15,940 nucleotides of DNA from an uncultured Bacteroidales bacterium. Lineage in GTDB: Bacteria; Bacteroidota; Bacteroidia; Bacteroidales; UBA3824. A program made the position numbers and the translations under genes. Where the stretch lies: the NCBI GenBank assembly GCA_937877455.1, contig CALFIU010000001.1:1-15940 (forward strand), given 5' to 3'. The notes under the pieces are model-generated. The model made no database searches and was not told the DNA's origin. It saw only the letters and a list, made by a program, of their open reading frames with translations. This document shows positions 1-8,084 of the stretch, piece after piece; the first letter of the stretch is position 1, and every line of letters begins with the position of its first letter.

Positions 1-195
1 CTTTTAGGAGAGGGGTTTGGGGTGAGGTCAAAATCCGTAATGGATGCTGGTCGCGCCCTCTGGCGTTATTATCACACGAAAGATACTGCAAATCCCAATG
101 CCAGCCTTTACGACATCAAGGAATTTTTCCAAGGCCGCAACGACAAAGGTAAGATGAACGCCACAAGCGATATTAGTCGTTTTTTTATTGGTTGA
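1..195 (+). CDS. C-terminal fragment of an unidentified protein (5' end outside window)
   Basis: An open frame enters the window in frame 1 and stops at TGA 193-195, giving the last 64 residues of a protein. The first residues read LLGEGFGVR, the translation of a GGAGAGGGGTTTGGGG-type tract that I associate with short interspersed repeats in these genomes. The rest contains GRALWRYYH, ANPNASLYDIKEFFQG and RNDKGKMNATS, which looks like real, well-folded coding sequence rather than chance. I do not recognise the family with certainty. The end (SDISRFFIG) is abrupt, so the protein could be shortened at its C-terminus. An in-frame ATG at 40-42 would allow a short independent product, but nothing suggests it is used. 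Confidence is moderate that this is coding and low for any function. Confidence 0.45.
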   Translation, partial: LLGEGFGVRSKSVMDAGRALWRYYHTKDTANPNASLYDIKEFFQGRNDKGKMNATSDISRFFIG

Positions 196-299
196 GATGT
201 CTTAGTTGATGTCATAAATTTATAATTTGCTACAAATGAATTAGTTAATTTTTTTTACTTATTGCTGATTATCAGAACTATAATTTTGCTCAATTTATT

Positions 300-1235
300 C
301 TAAACAGTGATATAGTTTTCGCTACTTTGACATACTCGTTGCGAAAAATCAGTTGCAATATTTAGTATTTTTTTTATTTCATCGGTAGGCATTTGTGCTA
401 ATAATTTTTTTGCCGAAAAATATGTGTTATTGTAAAATTTTTTGCAATAGTTGACAAGTCCGTAGATTATTCCAGCATTGTAGTTGTCGCCAGCACCAAT
501 TGTATTTACAACTTTTATTTTGGGCGCAAGAAATTCTATTTTGTAGTTTTCTCGCATAAAAACGCTGCCTAAAGCCCCCTTGGTGTAGAAAAAACTAATT
601 TCTGGATTTAATTTTTTTATAATTTCAAATGTTTCTTGTTCTGTTTTTGTACCAAAAATAAGTTCAAAATCTTCGTCGCTACCTTTTACAATGTCTGCAT
701 TTTTTATGTTGTAAAGTATATAGTTTTTTACTTTTGGCAAATCTTTCAGGTGTGGTTTTCGGAAATTAGGATCGTATAAAACAATTGCACCAGCTTTTTT
801 TGCATCAGAAATAAGTTTTTCTACGCCGAGCCTTATTTCTGGCATTATGGCATAAAAAGAGCCAAAACCCAAGATGTCGTTAGGCTTAAAATCAGATTTA
901 AATAATTGAGAATCGCAATTTTGTGGGCGACTTTTGTAAAATTGGTATTCAGCGTTGTTGTTATTATCTAAAAATGCCAATGCTATTGATGTTTGCGAAA
1001 TGCCATTGTTAGCAGTTTGGTAAGGTTCTACGCCGTTTTTTATTAGAAAATTTTTTATAAGTTGTCCAACCTTATCTTGGCAATAGTCTGACATAAAAAA
1101 TGGTTTTAATCCAAGCCTACCCAAACTAACTGCAGTGTTGAGAATCGAGCCCCCTGGATTGCCAATTATGGGTTGTCCATTTTTAAAAATTATGTCAAGT
1201 ACAGTTTCGCCTATGAGATGAATTTTTTGTGTCAT
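300..1235 (-). CDS. PfkB-family sugar kinase (ribokinase/fructokinase-like)
   Basis: A 311-residue cytoplasmic kinase of the PfkB/ribokinase superfamily, which transfers the ATP gamma-phosphate to a sugar or nucleoside hydroxyl. Visible landmarks are the N-terminal IGETVLDII strand, the sugar-binding GNPGGSILNTAVSLGRLG segment (the family's GG-x3-N region, residues about 26-43), and the C-terminal signature NTIGAGDNYNAG, whose GAGD motif carries the catalytic base Asp250. The first residue of that signature is Asn where many members have Asp, a tolerated variation. Length is normal for the family (about 300-320). The substrate cannot be fixed from sequence. The overall pattern resembles bacteroidete proteins annotated as fructokinase or generic carbohydrate kinase. 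It is alone on the minus strand, divergent from the response regulator at 1358. I saw no convincing TAnnTTTG promoter in the 122-bp divergent gap on this strand. Confidence 0.9.
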   Translation of the reverse strand: MTQKIHLIGETVLDIIFKNGQPIIGNPGGSILNTAVSLGRLGLKPFFMSDYCQDKVGQLIKNFLIKNGVEPYQTANNGISQTSIALAFLDNNNNAEYQFYKSRPQNCDSQLFKSDFKPNDILGFGSFYAIMPEIRLGVEKLISDAKKAGAIVLYDPNFRKPHLKDLPKVKNYILYNIKNADIVKGSDEDFELIFGTKTEQETFEIIKKLNPEISFFYTKGALGSVFMRENYKIEFLAPKIKVVNTIGAGDNYNAGIIYGLVNYCKKFYNNTYFSAKKLLAQMPTDEIKKILNIATDFSQRVCQSSENYITV

Positions 1236-1324
1236 TTTGTTTGTAGATTTGTAATTTTATTGGCGTAAAAATAAAAAAAATCCAAAAAAATTGAAAAAAA
1301 ACTTGTAGGGAAAAATAAAAACCG

Positions 1325-1332
1325 TATTTTTG
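1325..1332 (+). promoter_or_regulatory. Candidate Bacteroidota -7 promoter box for the response regulator
   Basis: TATTTTTG fits the phylum consensus TAnnTTTG. A TTG at 1303-1305 lies 19 bp upstream, the usual place of the -33 TTTG element. Transcription would begin near 1338, leaving a leader of about 20 nt before the ATG at 1358. The region is extremely AT-rich, so chance matches are easy. This is a candidate, not a proven promoter. Confidence 0.4.
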
Positions 1333-1357
1333 TAAAACCAATAAAAAAATTATCGCG

Positions 1358-2524
1358 ATGGCAAAAATTTTGATAATAGACGATGAGCGTTCTATACGCA
1401 ATACATTAAAAGATATACTCACCTACGAAAGTCATGATGTGGATTTGGCGCAGGATGGTTTTGAAGGTCTTGAAAAAATAAAAGAAAACAAATTTGATAT
1501 TATACTCTGTGATATCAAGATGCCAAAGATGGACGGCTTGGAAGTTCTTGGCAAGATAGTAGAACTTGGTGTTGATACGCCAGTTGTTATGATTTCTGGG
1601 CATGGCACTGTAGATACTGCTGTAGAGGCTATAAAAAAGGGAGCATACGATTTTATAGAAAAACCTCTTGATCTTAATCGTCTGCTTGTAATTATAAAAA
1701 ATGCAACAGAAAAAGGTCGTATTGTAGCGGAAAATAAGGTGCTTAAGCATAGGATAAATCGTACATACGAGATGGTGGGAGAGTCTCCTGCCATAAAACA
1801 TATAAAGGAAATGATAGAACGCGTTGCACCAACCGATGCGCGTGTGTTAATAACGGGCGAAAATGGTACGGGTAAAGAACTTGTATCGCGTTGGTTGCAC
1901 GAAAAAAGCAATCGTGCATCAGGTCCGTTTATTGAGGTCAATTGTGCAGCTATTCCTTCTGAACTTATTGAAAGTGAATTGTTTGGGCATGAGAAAGGTG
2001 CATTTACTTCGGCAATGAAACAACAAAAAGGAAAGTTTGAAGCTGCCAATGGAGGAACCATTTTCCTTGACGAAATAGGCGATATGAGTTTGGCTGCACA
2101 AGCTAAAGTATTGAGAGTGTTGCAAGAAAACAAAATTTCGCGTGTTGGTAGCGATAAAGAAATAAAAATTGATGTGCGTGTTTTAGCTGCCACCAACAAA
2201 AATTTGAAAGAAGAAATTGCCGCCAATCGTTTTCGCGAAGATCTTTATCATCGTATCAGTGTAATCATAATACAAGTGCCATCGTTGAAAGACAGAATTG
2301 AAGATATACCACTCTTGGCAGATTATTTCAACAATCAGATAAGCGCAGAGTATAATTCTGCACCTAAAAAAATTACTGACGATGCCATCGAAGAACTTCA
2401 AAAATTACCATGGACAGGCAATATCCGAGAGTTTCGTAATGTATTGGAACGTCTTATTATATTGTGTCCAAACGAAATCACTGGGCGTGATGTGCAGATG
2501 TATTCATCACCGCTAAGTAATTAA
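1358..2524 (+). CDS. NtrC-family response regulator with sigma-54 AAA+ domain, no HTH
   Basis: A 388-residue response regulator. The receiver domain (about 1-120) has the acidic pair D8/D9, phospho-acceptor D52 in ILCDIKMPKMDG, S80 and K102 (EKPLD). The central sigma-54 activator AAA+ domain (about 140-370) has Walker A GENGTGKE (167-174), the sigma-54-contacting loop as GAFTSA (214-219, Ser for the usual second Gly), Walker B FLDEIGD (236-242) and the RFREDLYHRI segment. The protein ends about 20 residues after the PWTGNIREFRNVLERL helix, so the Fis-type DNA-binding domain of classical NtrC is absent. My recollection is that bacteroidete relatives of similar length also lack it. It should use ATP to remodel sigma-54 holoenzyme, or may act through protein contacts only. 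No partner kinase is visible. The next gene (DUF58) starts 11 nt after its stop, suggesting co-transcription. Confidence 0.9.
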   Translation: MAKILIIDDERSIRNTLKDILTYESHDVDLAQDGFEGLEKIKENKFDIILCDIKMPKMDGLEVLGKIVELGVDTPVVMISGHGTVDTAVEAIKKGAYDFIEKPLDLNRLLVIIKNATEKGRIVAENKVLKHRINRTYEMVGESPAIKHIKEMIERVAPTDARVLITGENGTGKELVSRWLHEKSNRASGPFIEVNCAAIPSELIESELFGHEKGAFTSAMKQQKGKFEAANGGTIFLDEIGDMSLAAQAKVLRVLQENKISRVGSDKEIKIDVRVLAATNKNLKEEIAANRFREDLYHRISVIIIQVPSLKDRIEDIPLLADYFNNQISAEYNSAPKKITDDAIEELQKLPWTGNIREFRNVLERLIILCPNEITGRDVQMYSSPLSN

Positions 2525-2535
2525 ACAGAAAGAAA

Positions 2536-3459
2536 GTGGTACTTTCTGATATTACAGACTTAAACAATTTGGAACTTGCTGCCGTTCACGTAACCGAAGG
2601 TTTTATTACTGGGCGGCACAAAAGTCCTTTTCATGGGTTTTCTTCAGAGTTTAACGAGCATAGACTTTACAACAAGGGAGAATCTACTCGGCATATAGAT
2701 TGGAAACTTTATGCTCGCACAGAAAAACTTTTTGTAAAGCGTTATGAAGACGAAACCAATTTGCGTTGTCATATACTCATTGATACATCGCCATCAATGA
2801 AGTATCCTCGAGATGCCAAGTATAATAAACTTGATTTTTCTGCTGTTTGTGCGGCAGCAATCATTAATTTGCTAAAAAAACAACGTGATGCTGCAGCGTT
2901 GACATTGTTTAACAAAAAAATTGAGTTTTCGTCCGATGCCAAAATTTCGGCTGTGCATATAAAGATGCTTTTTTCAAAACTTGGGGAAGTTGTGTCTAAT
3001 CGCAATTTTAACCCAAGTTTGGACAACCAAAGCGATGAGGGAAGTATTGCTGAATGTTTGCACCAAATTGCCGAGAATATTCATAAGAGAAGTCTTGTGA
3101 TAGTTTTTAGCGATATGTTTGATTGTGGACAAGAAAATGATCTTTTTGCTGCATTACAACATCTTAGGCATGCTAAACATGATGTTATTGTTTTTCATGT
3201 GTGTGATAAACGTACGGAACTTGATTTTAATTTTGAAAATCGTCCTTATAAGTTTTACGACATGGAAACTGGTAAAATGTTGACACTAAATCCATTTGAA
3301 TTTAAGGATGTTTATAAAAAACAATCTTCGGAATATTTAAAAAAACTCAAAGCTCGTTGTGGAATGTATGGAATGGATTTGGTGGAAGCAGACATTGCAA
3401 TGCCTTTTAAGGATATAATTGCGCCTTACCTTATACGTCGTTCGAGGATTGCATTGTAG
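2536..3459 (+). CDS. DUF58 domain protein with vWA-like fold
   Basis: A 307-residue soluble protein of the DUF58 family, usually found beside MoxR-type AAA+ ATPases and proposed to act with them as a chaperone or assembly factor. The family core FHGFSSEFNEHRLYNKGES...RHIDWKLYARTEKLFVKRYEDE (about 32-73) is followed by a vWA-type domain with the metal-site motif DTSPSM at 83-88 (DxSxS). I see no membrane segments. The start is GTG at 2536, 11 nt after the previous stop. I chose it because the frame closes just upstream and there is no nearby in-frame ATG. No MoxR gene is in the window. The only AAA+ neighbour is the response regulator just upstream, so either that pairing is functional or MoxR is encoded elsewhere. 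The DUF6057 gene follows after 15 nt. Confidence 0.85.
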   Translation: MVLSDITDLNNLELAAVHVTEGFITGRHKSPFHGFSSEFNEHRLYNKGESTRHIDWKLYARTEKLFVKRYEDETNLRCHILIDTSPSMKYPRDAKYNKLDFSAVCAAAIINLLKKQRDAAALTLFNKKIEFSSDAKISAVHIKMLFSKLGEVVSNRNFNPSLDNQSDEGSIAECLHQIAENIHKRSLVIVFSDMFDCGQENDLFAALQHLRHAKHDVIVFHVCDKRTELDFNFENRPYKFYDMETGKMLTLNPFEFKDVYKKQSSEYLKKLKARCGMYGMDLVEADIAMPFKDIIAPYLIRRSRIAL

Positions 3460-3474
3460 TTTTGTTTTGAAATT

Positions 3475-5163
3475 ATGAACCAAAAAGTATTGAAATATAT
3501 ATTGCCATTGTTGCTTTTTGTTGCGGCTTTTTTGTTTTGGGGCGTTATTCATCCGGAGTTGCTTTTTTATCACGAGTTTTATCAAATGTTTATCTTCGAC
3601 AAAGATTATTTTTACGAACATATTGCTTTGCCGGGTGGACTTTGTGATTATTTAGCTGAATTTATAACTCAGTTTTATTTTTATCCGCTTTTAGGTGCAT
3701 TTTTTATTGCAACGTTATATGTTGTTGTACATCAGATAACCATAAAAATATTTAATATTTTTGAAGTAAGTAAATCATTTTATCCTTTTTCGCTTTTGCC
3801 TACGCTTTTTCTTTGGGGCTGTATGTGCGACGAAAATTTTTTGATATGTTTTGTAGTTGCTGCTTTGGTAAATATGGTTGTTTTTTGGTGTGTTGAATTG
3901 GTTTCTAAACCAAATACTAAACTTATTTTTGCAATTTTTTGTGGCATTTTTTCTTATTGGTTTATAGGTCCTTGTGCCATTATTATAGCATTGCTCTATG
4001 TTGCAAAAAACTACAAAAAACAAGGCTTAAAATCGGTAGTGCCTGTTATGACTATACTCTTGGAAGCATTAATAGTTTCGCGATTTGTTTCTTATCCAAT
4101 AAGTTGTTTTTATCTTGGCATAGATTATACTCGTTTCCCATTTAAATCGTTAGCTTATTTATGGTTTTATATTTTATGTCCGTTGTTGCCAGTTTTACTA
4201 AATTTATTCAAAAAAGGATTTTCTACACGTCAAATTTTTATTTCGGCATTTGCTATTATCGTTTTGGGGCTTTTTTGTATTCCAAAATGTTTAGATAGCG
4301 TAGCATGGCAGACCATAAGAATTTATAGTCTTGTATATAAAGGCAGTTGGGACGATGTTATAGATTTTTACAACAAACATCTAACACCTTCTACATACGC
4401 AGTTCAGGGTCTTAATCTTGCACTCGCACATAAGGGTGTTTTAACGGATAAAATGTTTTGCTATTATCAGCCTGGAAGTATGGGTTTAATTTCAACGTTT
4501 AAAACCGATATGTTTACTTCTATGCTCAATTGTGAAATATTTTTTAGACTTGGTGCTTACAATTTGTCGCAGCGATATGCTTTTGAATCGCAAGAAAATA
4601 TTTCAAATTTTAGAAATAGCTCAAAACTTTTTGTAAGGCTTGGTCAGACTGCCATTGTAAACAAACAATACAAAGTAGCAAGAAAATATTTTATAAAACT
4701 TTCTAAAACGTTGTTTTATAAAGATATAGCAATGAATTATTATAACATGCTTGGCGACGAAAAAAGAGTAGAAGAGTATCCCGAATTTGCTTTTGCCGAC
4801 AAAGTAAAACTTGAGAAAGATGGGGTGCAAGAAGATTTAGGAACAGATGAGATTTTTGAAAATCTAATAAAAAAATATCCCAAAAATTATCTTGCAATAC
4901 AATATTATCAAGCTTCTGCTTTGCTTGAAATGAATTATAAAAAACTTTGCAATTCGTTGCCTTTTCTATCTTATGCAGGCAAAAAAACTTTACCGAAGCA
5001 TGTTCAAGAAGCATTGGTGTATTTTTATTACAACGAGCATAAAAGTTTAAAAAACATTCCACAAGGAATTTCTCATGAGGTAATTTCAGCATTTGAAGTT
5101 AAGCGTTTGGAAGATACTTTTTGGAGATATGCCATATTTGTTAAAAATCACGAAAATAAATGA
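3475..5163 (+). CDS. DUF6057-like integral membrane protein
   Basis: A 562-residue protein with a hydrophobic N-terminal half and a soluble C-terminal half. Hydrophobic helices begin at VLKYILPLLLFVAAFLFWGVI and continue to about residue 280, roughly nine to ten segments, many rich in Phe, Tyr and Trp. From about residue 285 the protein is helical and soluble, with TPR-like spacing (for example FFRLGAYNLSQRYAFESQEN, LVRLGQTAIVNKQYKVARKYF). The architecture matches what I know as DUF6057, a bacteroidete family of unknown function usually next to a PD40-type lipoprotein, as here. The stop codon overlaps the ATG of the next gene by 4 nt (ATGA), indicating translational coupling. Local GC is extremely low (10 of 60 bases in 4681-4740 by hand count). 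The family name is from memory, and function is not known. Confidence 0.75.
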   Translation: MNQKVLKYILPLLLFVAAFLFWGVIHPELLFYHEFYQMFIFDKDYFYEHIALPGGLCDYLAEFITQFYFYPLLGAFFIATLYVVVHQITIKIFNIFEVSKSFYPFSLLPTLFLWGCMCDENFLICFVVAALVNMVVFWCVELVSKPNTKLIFAIFCGIFSYWFIGPCAIIIALLYVAKNYKKQGLKSVVPVMTILLEALIVSRFVSYPISCFYLGIDYTRFPFKSLAYLWFYILCPLLPVLLNLFKKGFSTRQIFISAFAIIVLGLFCIPKCLDSVAWQTIRIYSLVYKGSWDDVIDFYNKHLTPSTYAVQGLNLALAHKGVLTDKMFCYYQPGSMGLISTFKTDMFTSMLNCEIFFRLGAYNLSQRYAFESQENISNFRNSSKLFVRLGQTAIVNKQYKVARKYFIKLSKTLFYKDIAMNYYNMLGDEKRVEEYPEFAFADKVKLEKDGVQEDLGTDEIFENLIKKYPKNYLAIQYYQASALLEMNYKKLCNSLPFLSYAGKKTLPKHVQEALVYFYYNEHKSLKNIPQGISHEVISAFEVKRLEDTFWRYAIFVKNHENK

Positions 5164-6620
5164 AAAATTTTATATACTCAATTCTATTAATTTTCTGTTT
5201 TTCTGGTTGTTACAATAGCGTAAAACAAACAATAAGTATTGGACACGAACCCGAAATATGGCCCGATTATAGCGGTGTAACCATTCCTTATGAAATAGCA
5301 CCAATGAATTTTAATTTTGTAGGTTGTGCCTATAATTATTTAAAACTTATTGTAAAGGGGTCTGTATCAGGAAGTTTAGAAACTTCAGGAAAGAATATAG
5401 AAATGGATGTTGAATCTTGGCATACATTGGTAAAGCAAAACAAGGGTGGATATTTAGAATTTTTTTTATCGGTGGTAGTAAATGGTGTTCAATCTGATTA
5501 TCAGCCTTTTAAAATGTTTGTTTCTAACGATGGATTAGAAGAATATGGATTAACATATCGAAAAATTGCACCAGGTTATGTATCTTATGGTAAAATGGGG
5601 CTTTATTGTCGTAATTTGTCCGATTTTCAGGAAGATGTAATTATAGAAAATACATTAGTTTATGGTACTTGTGTTAATTGTCATACAGCAAACAAAACCA
5701 ATCCTGACAATTTTGTTTTCCATGTACGGGGACAAGAATATGGTGGTACGGTCATAAATAGAAATGGAAATCACAAAATTTATGACACAAAAACCGAACA
5801 AACAATTGGTGCTGCGGTTTATCCTTATTGGCATAAATCAGGGCGATATATTGCTTTTTCTACAAATCTTACATTTCAAGTTTTTCATACGGTTAATCCA
5901 AAAAGAATTGAAGTTTTTGACAGAAAATCTGATCTTCAAATTTATGATGTTGATAATAATCAATTTGTTATATCTCAGGAAATTAAAAACGATACCTTGC
6001 TCGAAACTTTCCCAGTTTTTTCTACCCACGGTGATGAACTTTATTATTGCGCGGCACGTAGGTTGTTGCCACCTTATTACCTCGAAGATATAAAGTATAC
6101 AATTATGAAGGTAAAATTTGACGAAAATACAGGAAATACTGGAAATAAGATAGATACGCTTATTTTTCATGACGGCAAATCGGCGACATTTCCACGCCCG
6201 TCGTATGATGGGAAGTATCTTATGTACACGGTAGCAGATTATGGCACATTTCCAATTTGGCATAACGAAGCCGATTTATATCTTTATAATTTTGCCGACT
6301 CTACATCGCGACCTATAACTGAGGTTAATAGTGAATTTTCAGATAGTTTTCACAATTGGAGTGAAAATTCCAAATGGTTTGTTTTTACTTCAAGGCGTAT
6401 TGATGGTTTGTTTACTCATTTGTATATCAGCCATATAGATGAAAATGGCGTTTGCTCAAAACCGTTTGTTATACCACAAAAAAATCCGTTAGATTATTAT
6501 AACAATTTGTTTTTGTCGTACAATACACCAGATTTTACCAAGAAGAAGGTTGATATTTCAAAAAATATTCTTCGTAGTGAAATTACAAGTACGGAACGCG
6601 AGAAGATAGAGGTTAGGTAG
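5160..6620 (+). CDS. PD40/TolB-like beta-propeller lipoprotein with CxxCH haem motif
   Basis: A 486-residue predicted lipoprotein. The signal peptide ends in the lipobox FSGC, with Cys17 as the lipidated residue. The N-terminal domain (about 30-160) is beta-rich. A single c-type haem attachment motif, CVNCH (171-175), comes next. The rest carries WD40/PD40-type blades, seen as repeats of the form P-x-W/F-S-x-x-G-x-x-hydrophobic-F/Y: YPYWHKSGRYIAFSTN, FPVFSTHGDELYY, FPRPSYDGKYLMYT, FHNWSENSKWFVFTSRR. Similar bacteroidete proteins are annotated as TolB-like, PD40, or 'cytochrome c biosynthesis' proteins. It overlaps the DUF6057 gene by 4 nt and so is probably made with it, suggesting an envelope complex. 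If haem is attached, redox sensing or electron transfer is possible, but one CxxCH motif alone does not prove it. Confidence 0.8.
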   Translation: MKNFIYSILLIFCFSGCYNSVKQTISIGHEPEIWPDYSGVTIPYEIAPMNFNFVGCAYNYLKLIVKGSVSGSLETSGKNIEMDVESWHTLVKQNKGGYLEFFLSVVVNGVQSDYQPFKMFVSNDGLEEYGLTYRKIAPGYVSYGKMGLYCRNLSDFQEDVIIENTLVYGTCVNCHTANKTNPDNFVFHVRGQEYGGTVINRNGNHKIYDTKTEQTIGAAVYPYWHKSGRYIAFSTNLTFQVFHTVNPKRIEVFDRKSDLQIYDVDNNQFVISQEIKNDTLLETFPVFSTHGDELYYCAARRLLPPYYLEDIKYTIMKVKFDENTGNTGNKIDTLIFHDGKSATFPRPSYDGKYLMYTVADYGTFPIWHNEADLYLYNFADSTSRPITEVNSEFSDSFHNWSENSKWFVFTSRRIDGLFTHLYISHIDENGVCSKPFVIPQKNPLDYYNNLFLSYNTPDFTKKKVDISKNILRSEITSTEREKIEVR

Positions 6621-6650
6621 TAAATGATTGTTTATTAAAAATAAATTGTT

Positions 6651-7997
6651 TTGGAGCTAAAGAAAATTAAAATACTTTCGCATGGTGAAGGTGGAGAAGG
6701 AGTAGGCTTTTTAAATGGGAAAAAAGTTTATGTACCGCATGCTCTGCCTGGTGATGTGGTTGATGTTGAGGTTGTTGAGAAAAAAAAATCTTATATTATT
6801 GCAAAACTTCTAAAAATTGTTTCTTATTCAAAAAATCGCGTAGAACCGCAATGCAAAGTAAGCGATTGGTGTGGAGGATGTCAATTTCAAAGTTTAAAAT
6901 ATGACAATCAATTAAAATTCAAGCAAGAAAAAGTTTGTAATTTCCTAAAAAATATTGCTGATTTTGACGACAAAAGACTTGAAAATATAGTTGAAAAGAT
7001 ATATGGACCTAATGATATTTTTCGCTATCGTAATAAGGCGCAATATCCTGTACGTCAGACAATTGATAGTGTATTAACTACAGGTTTTTTTGTTGAAAAT
7101 TCGCATAATATTTGTGAACATAACGATTGTTTGCTTTCTCCTAAAGAGTTTAAGCCAATAGTTGATTGTGTTCTTGGTTTTATGCAACAAGAAGGACTTT
7201 TGGCTTATGACGAAACAACCATGCAGGGAGATATTCGTACAATATTGATTCGTAAAGCGTTGGCTACTGGCGAAATATTAGTTTGTATTGTTGCTAATAT
7301 CGAAAGTATAAAAAATTATGGTATTTTGGTAGAAAAACTAAAATCGTTTGAAGGTTTTAAGACGCTTGTGTTAAATGTTAACAAAACTCACAATAACAAA
7401 ATAATTGGAGAGACAACTATTAATCTTTATGGAGATGGCTTTATAACCGATATTCTTTGCGGAATAAAATTTAAAATTTCCGCGCAAAGTTTTTATCAAG
7501 TAAATCCGATGGTTGCAGAAAAAATTTATTCCAAGGTTTTGGAATATGCTTCTCCAAAAGAAGATGATGAGGTTTGGGATATTTGTTGTGGTGTTGGCAC
7601 TATTACTTTGTTTTTGGCACAAAAATCGCGGTTTGTTCATGGTTTGGAAATTAATGAAGATGCAGTGGTGTTGGCATGGAAAAATGCTGCAATCAACAAC
7701 ATAAAAAATGTAGATTTTGTTGCTGCGCCAGCAGAAGATTTTATGCCACGTATCGAAAAACTTATAGGTAGTATTTTTGTTGTTGATCCTCCACGAAAAG
7801 GGATACAATTACCTGTTGTTGAGTCTATTGTAAAGGCAAATCCACAAAAAGTGATTTATGTAAGTTGTAATCCAAAATCATTTGCTGTTGATGTAAAAAT
7901 GTTTGAAGAACGAGGATATTTTTTAAAAAAACTTCAACCTTTCGACCAATTTTGTCACACTTCGCATGTAGAAGTTGTTGGGTTGTTGGAAAAATAA
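6651..7997 (+). CDS. rlmD: 23S rRNA (uracil-C5)-methyltransferase, RlmD/TrmA superfamily
   Basis: A 448-residue SAM-dependent RNA methyltransferase that makes 5-methyluridine. The N-terminal TRAM domain (about 1-58, GEGGEGVGFLNGKKVYVPHALPGD) binds RNA. Four cysteines with RlmD-type spacing, C68-x5-C74-x2-C77 and C160, should hold a 4Fe-4S cluster. The Rossmann methyltransferase domain has DICCGVGTITLFLA, the VDPPRKG motif near 375, and the catalytic nucleophile Cys406 in VSCNP. Length fits (about 430-470). The frame opens at 6645 after a TAA, and the only conventional codon that keeps the whole TRAM domain is TTG at 6651. ATT and GTT are the only alternatives, and the first ATGs lie far inside. 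The site in 23S rRNA (1939 or 747-like) cannot be told from sequence. Bacteroidetes often have two paralogues, so the symbol gives the class. Confidence 0.85.
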   Translation: MELKKIKILSHGEGGEGVGFLNGKKVYVPHALPGDVVDVEVVEKKKSYIIAKLLKIVSYSKNRVEPQCKVSDWCGGCQFQSLKYDNQLKFKQEKVCNFLKNIADFDDKRLENIVEKIYGPNDIFRYRNKAQYPVRQTIDSVLTTGFFVENSHNICEHNDCLLSPKEFKPIVDCVLGFMQQEGLLAYDETTMQGDIRTILIRKALATGEILVCIVANIESIKNYGILVEKLKSFEGFKTLVLNVNKTHNNKIIGETTINLYGDGFITDILCGIKFKISAQSFYQVNPMVAEKIYSKVLEYASPKEDDEVWDICCGVGTITLFLAQKSRFVHGLEINEDAVVLAWKNAAINNIKNVDFVAAPAEDFMPRIEKLIGSIFVVDPPRKGIQLPVVESIVKANPQKVIYVSCNPKSFAVDVKMFEERGYFLKKLQPFDQFCHTSHVEVVGLLEK

Positions 7998-8084
7998 TTT
8001 TTTTTTGTTCAAGATAGTTTTTACCTTTACTTATTAAAAAATTTGGTATAATTCCAATCGAATTTTGCGAATTTTTGTTAAAAC

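Noticed and set aside
267..277. CTGAT-T-ATCAG inverted repeat between the first fragment and the sugar kinase gene
   Set aside because: Five-base arms with a one-base centre are too short for a terminator, and no T-run follows.
1432..2226. Long open frame antisense to the response regulator
   Set aside because: It is the mirror of a clearly real gene. Its translation is Ser/Ile/Phe-rich with no recognisable motif.
8019..8028. TTTTACCTTT upstream of the ECF sigma gene, matching 8 of 10 bases of the TGTAACCTTT arm in the right direction
   Set aside because: The second arm is absent at the required 10-bp spacing (AAATTTGGT instead of TGACACTAA), and AT-rich DNA gives such half matches by chance.
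8042..8067. TTTG ... GAATTTTG as a -33/-7 promoter for the sigma operon
   Set aside because: The spacer is 14 bp instead of about 19-20 and the first T of the -7 box is G. No convincing promoter was found for this operon.
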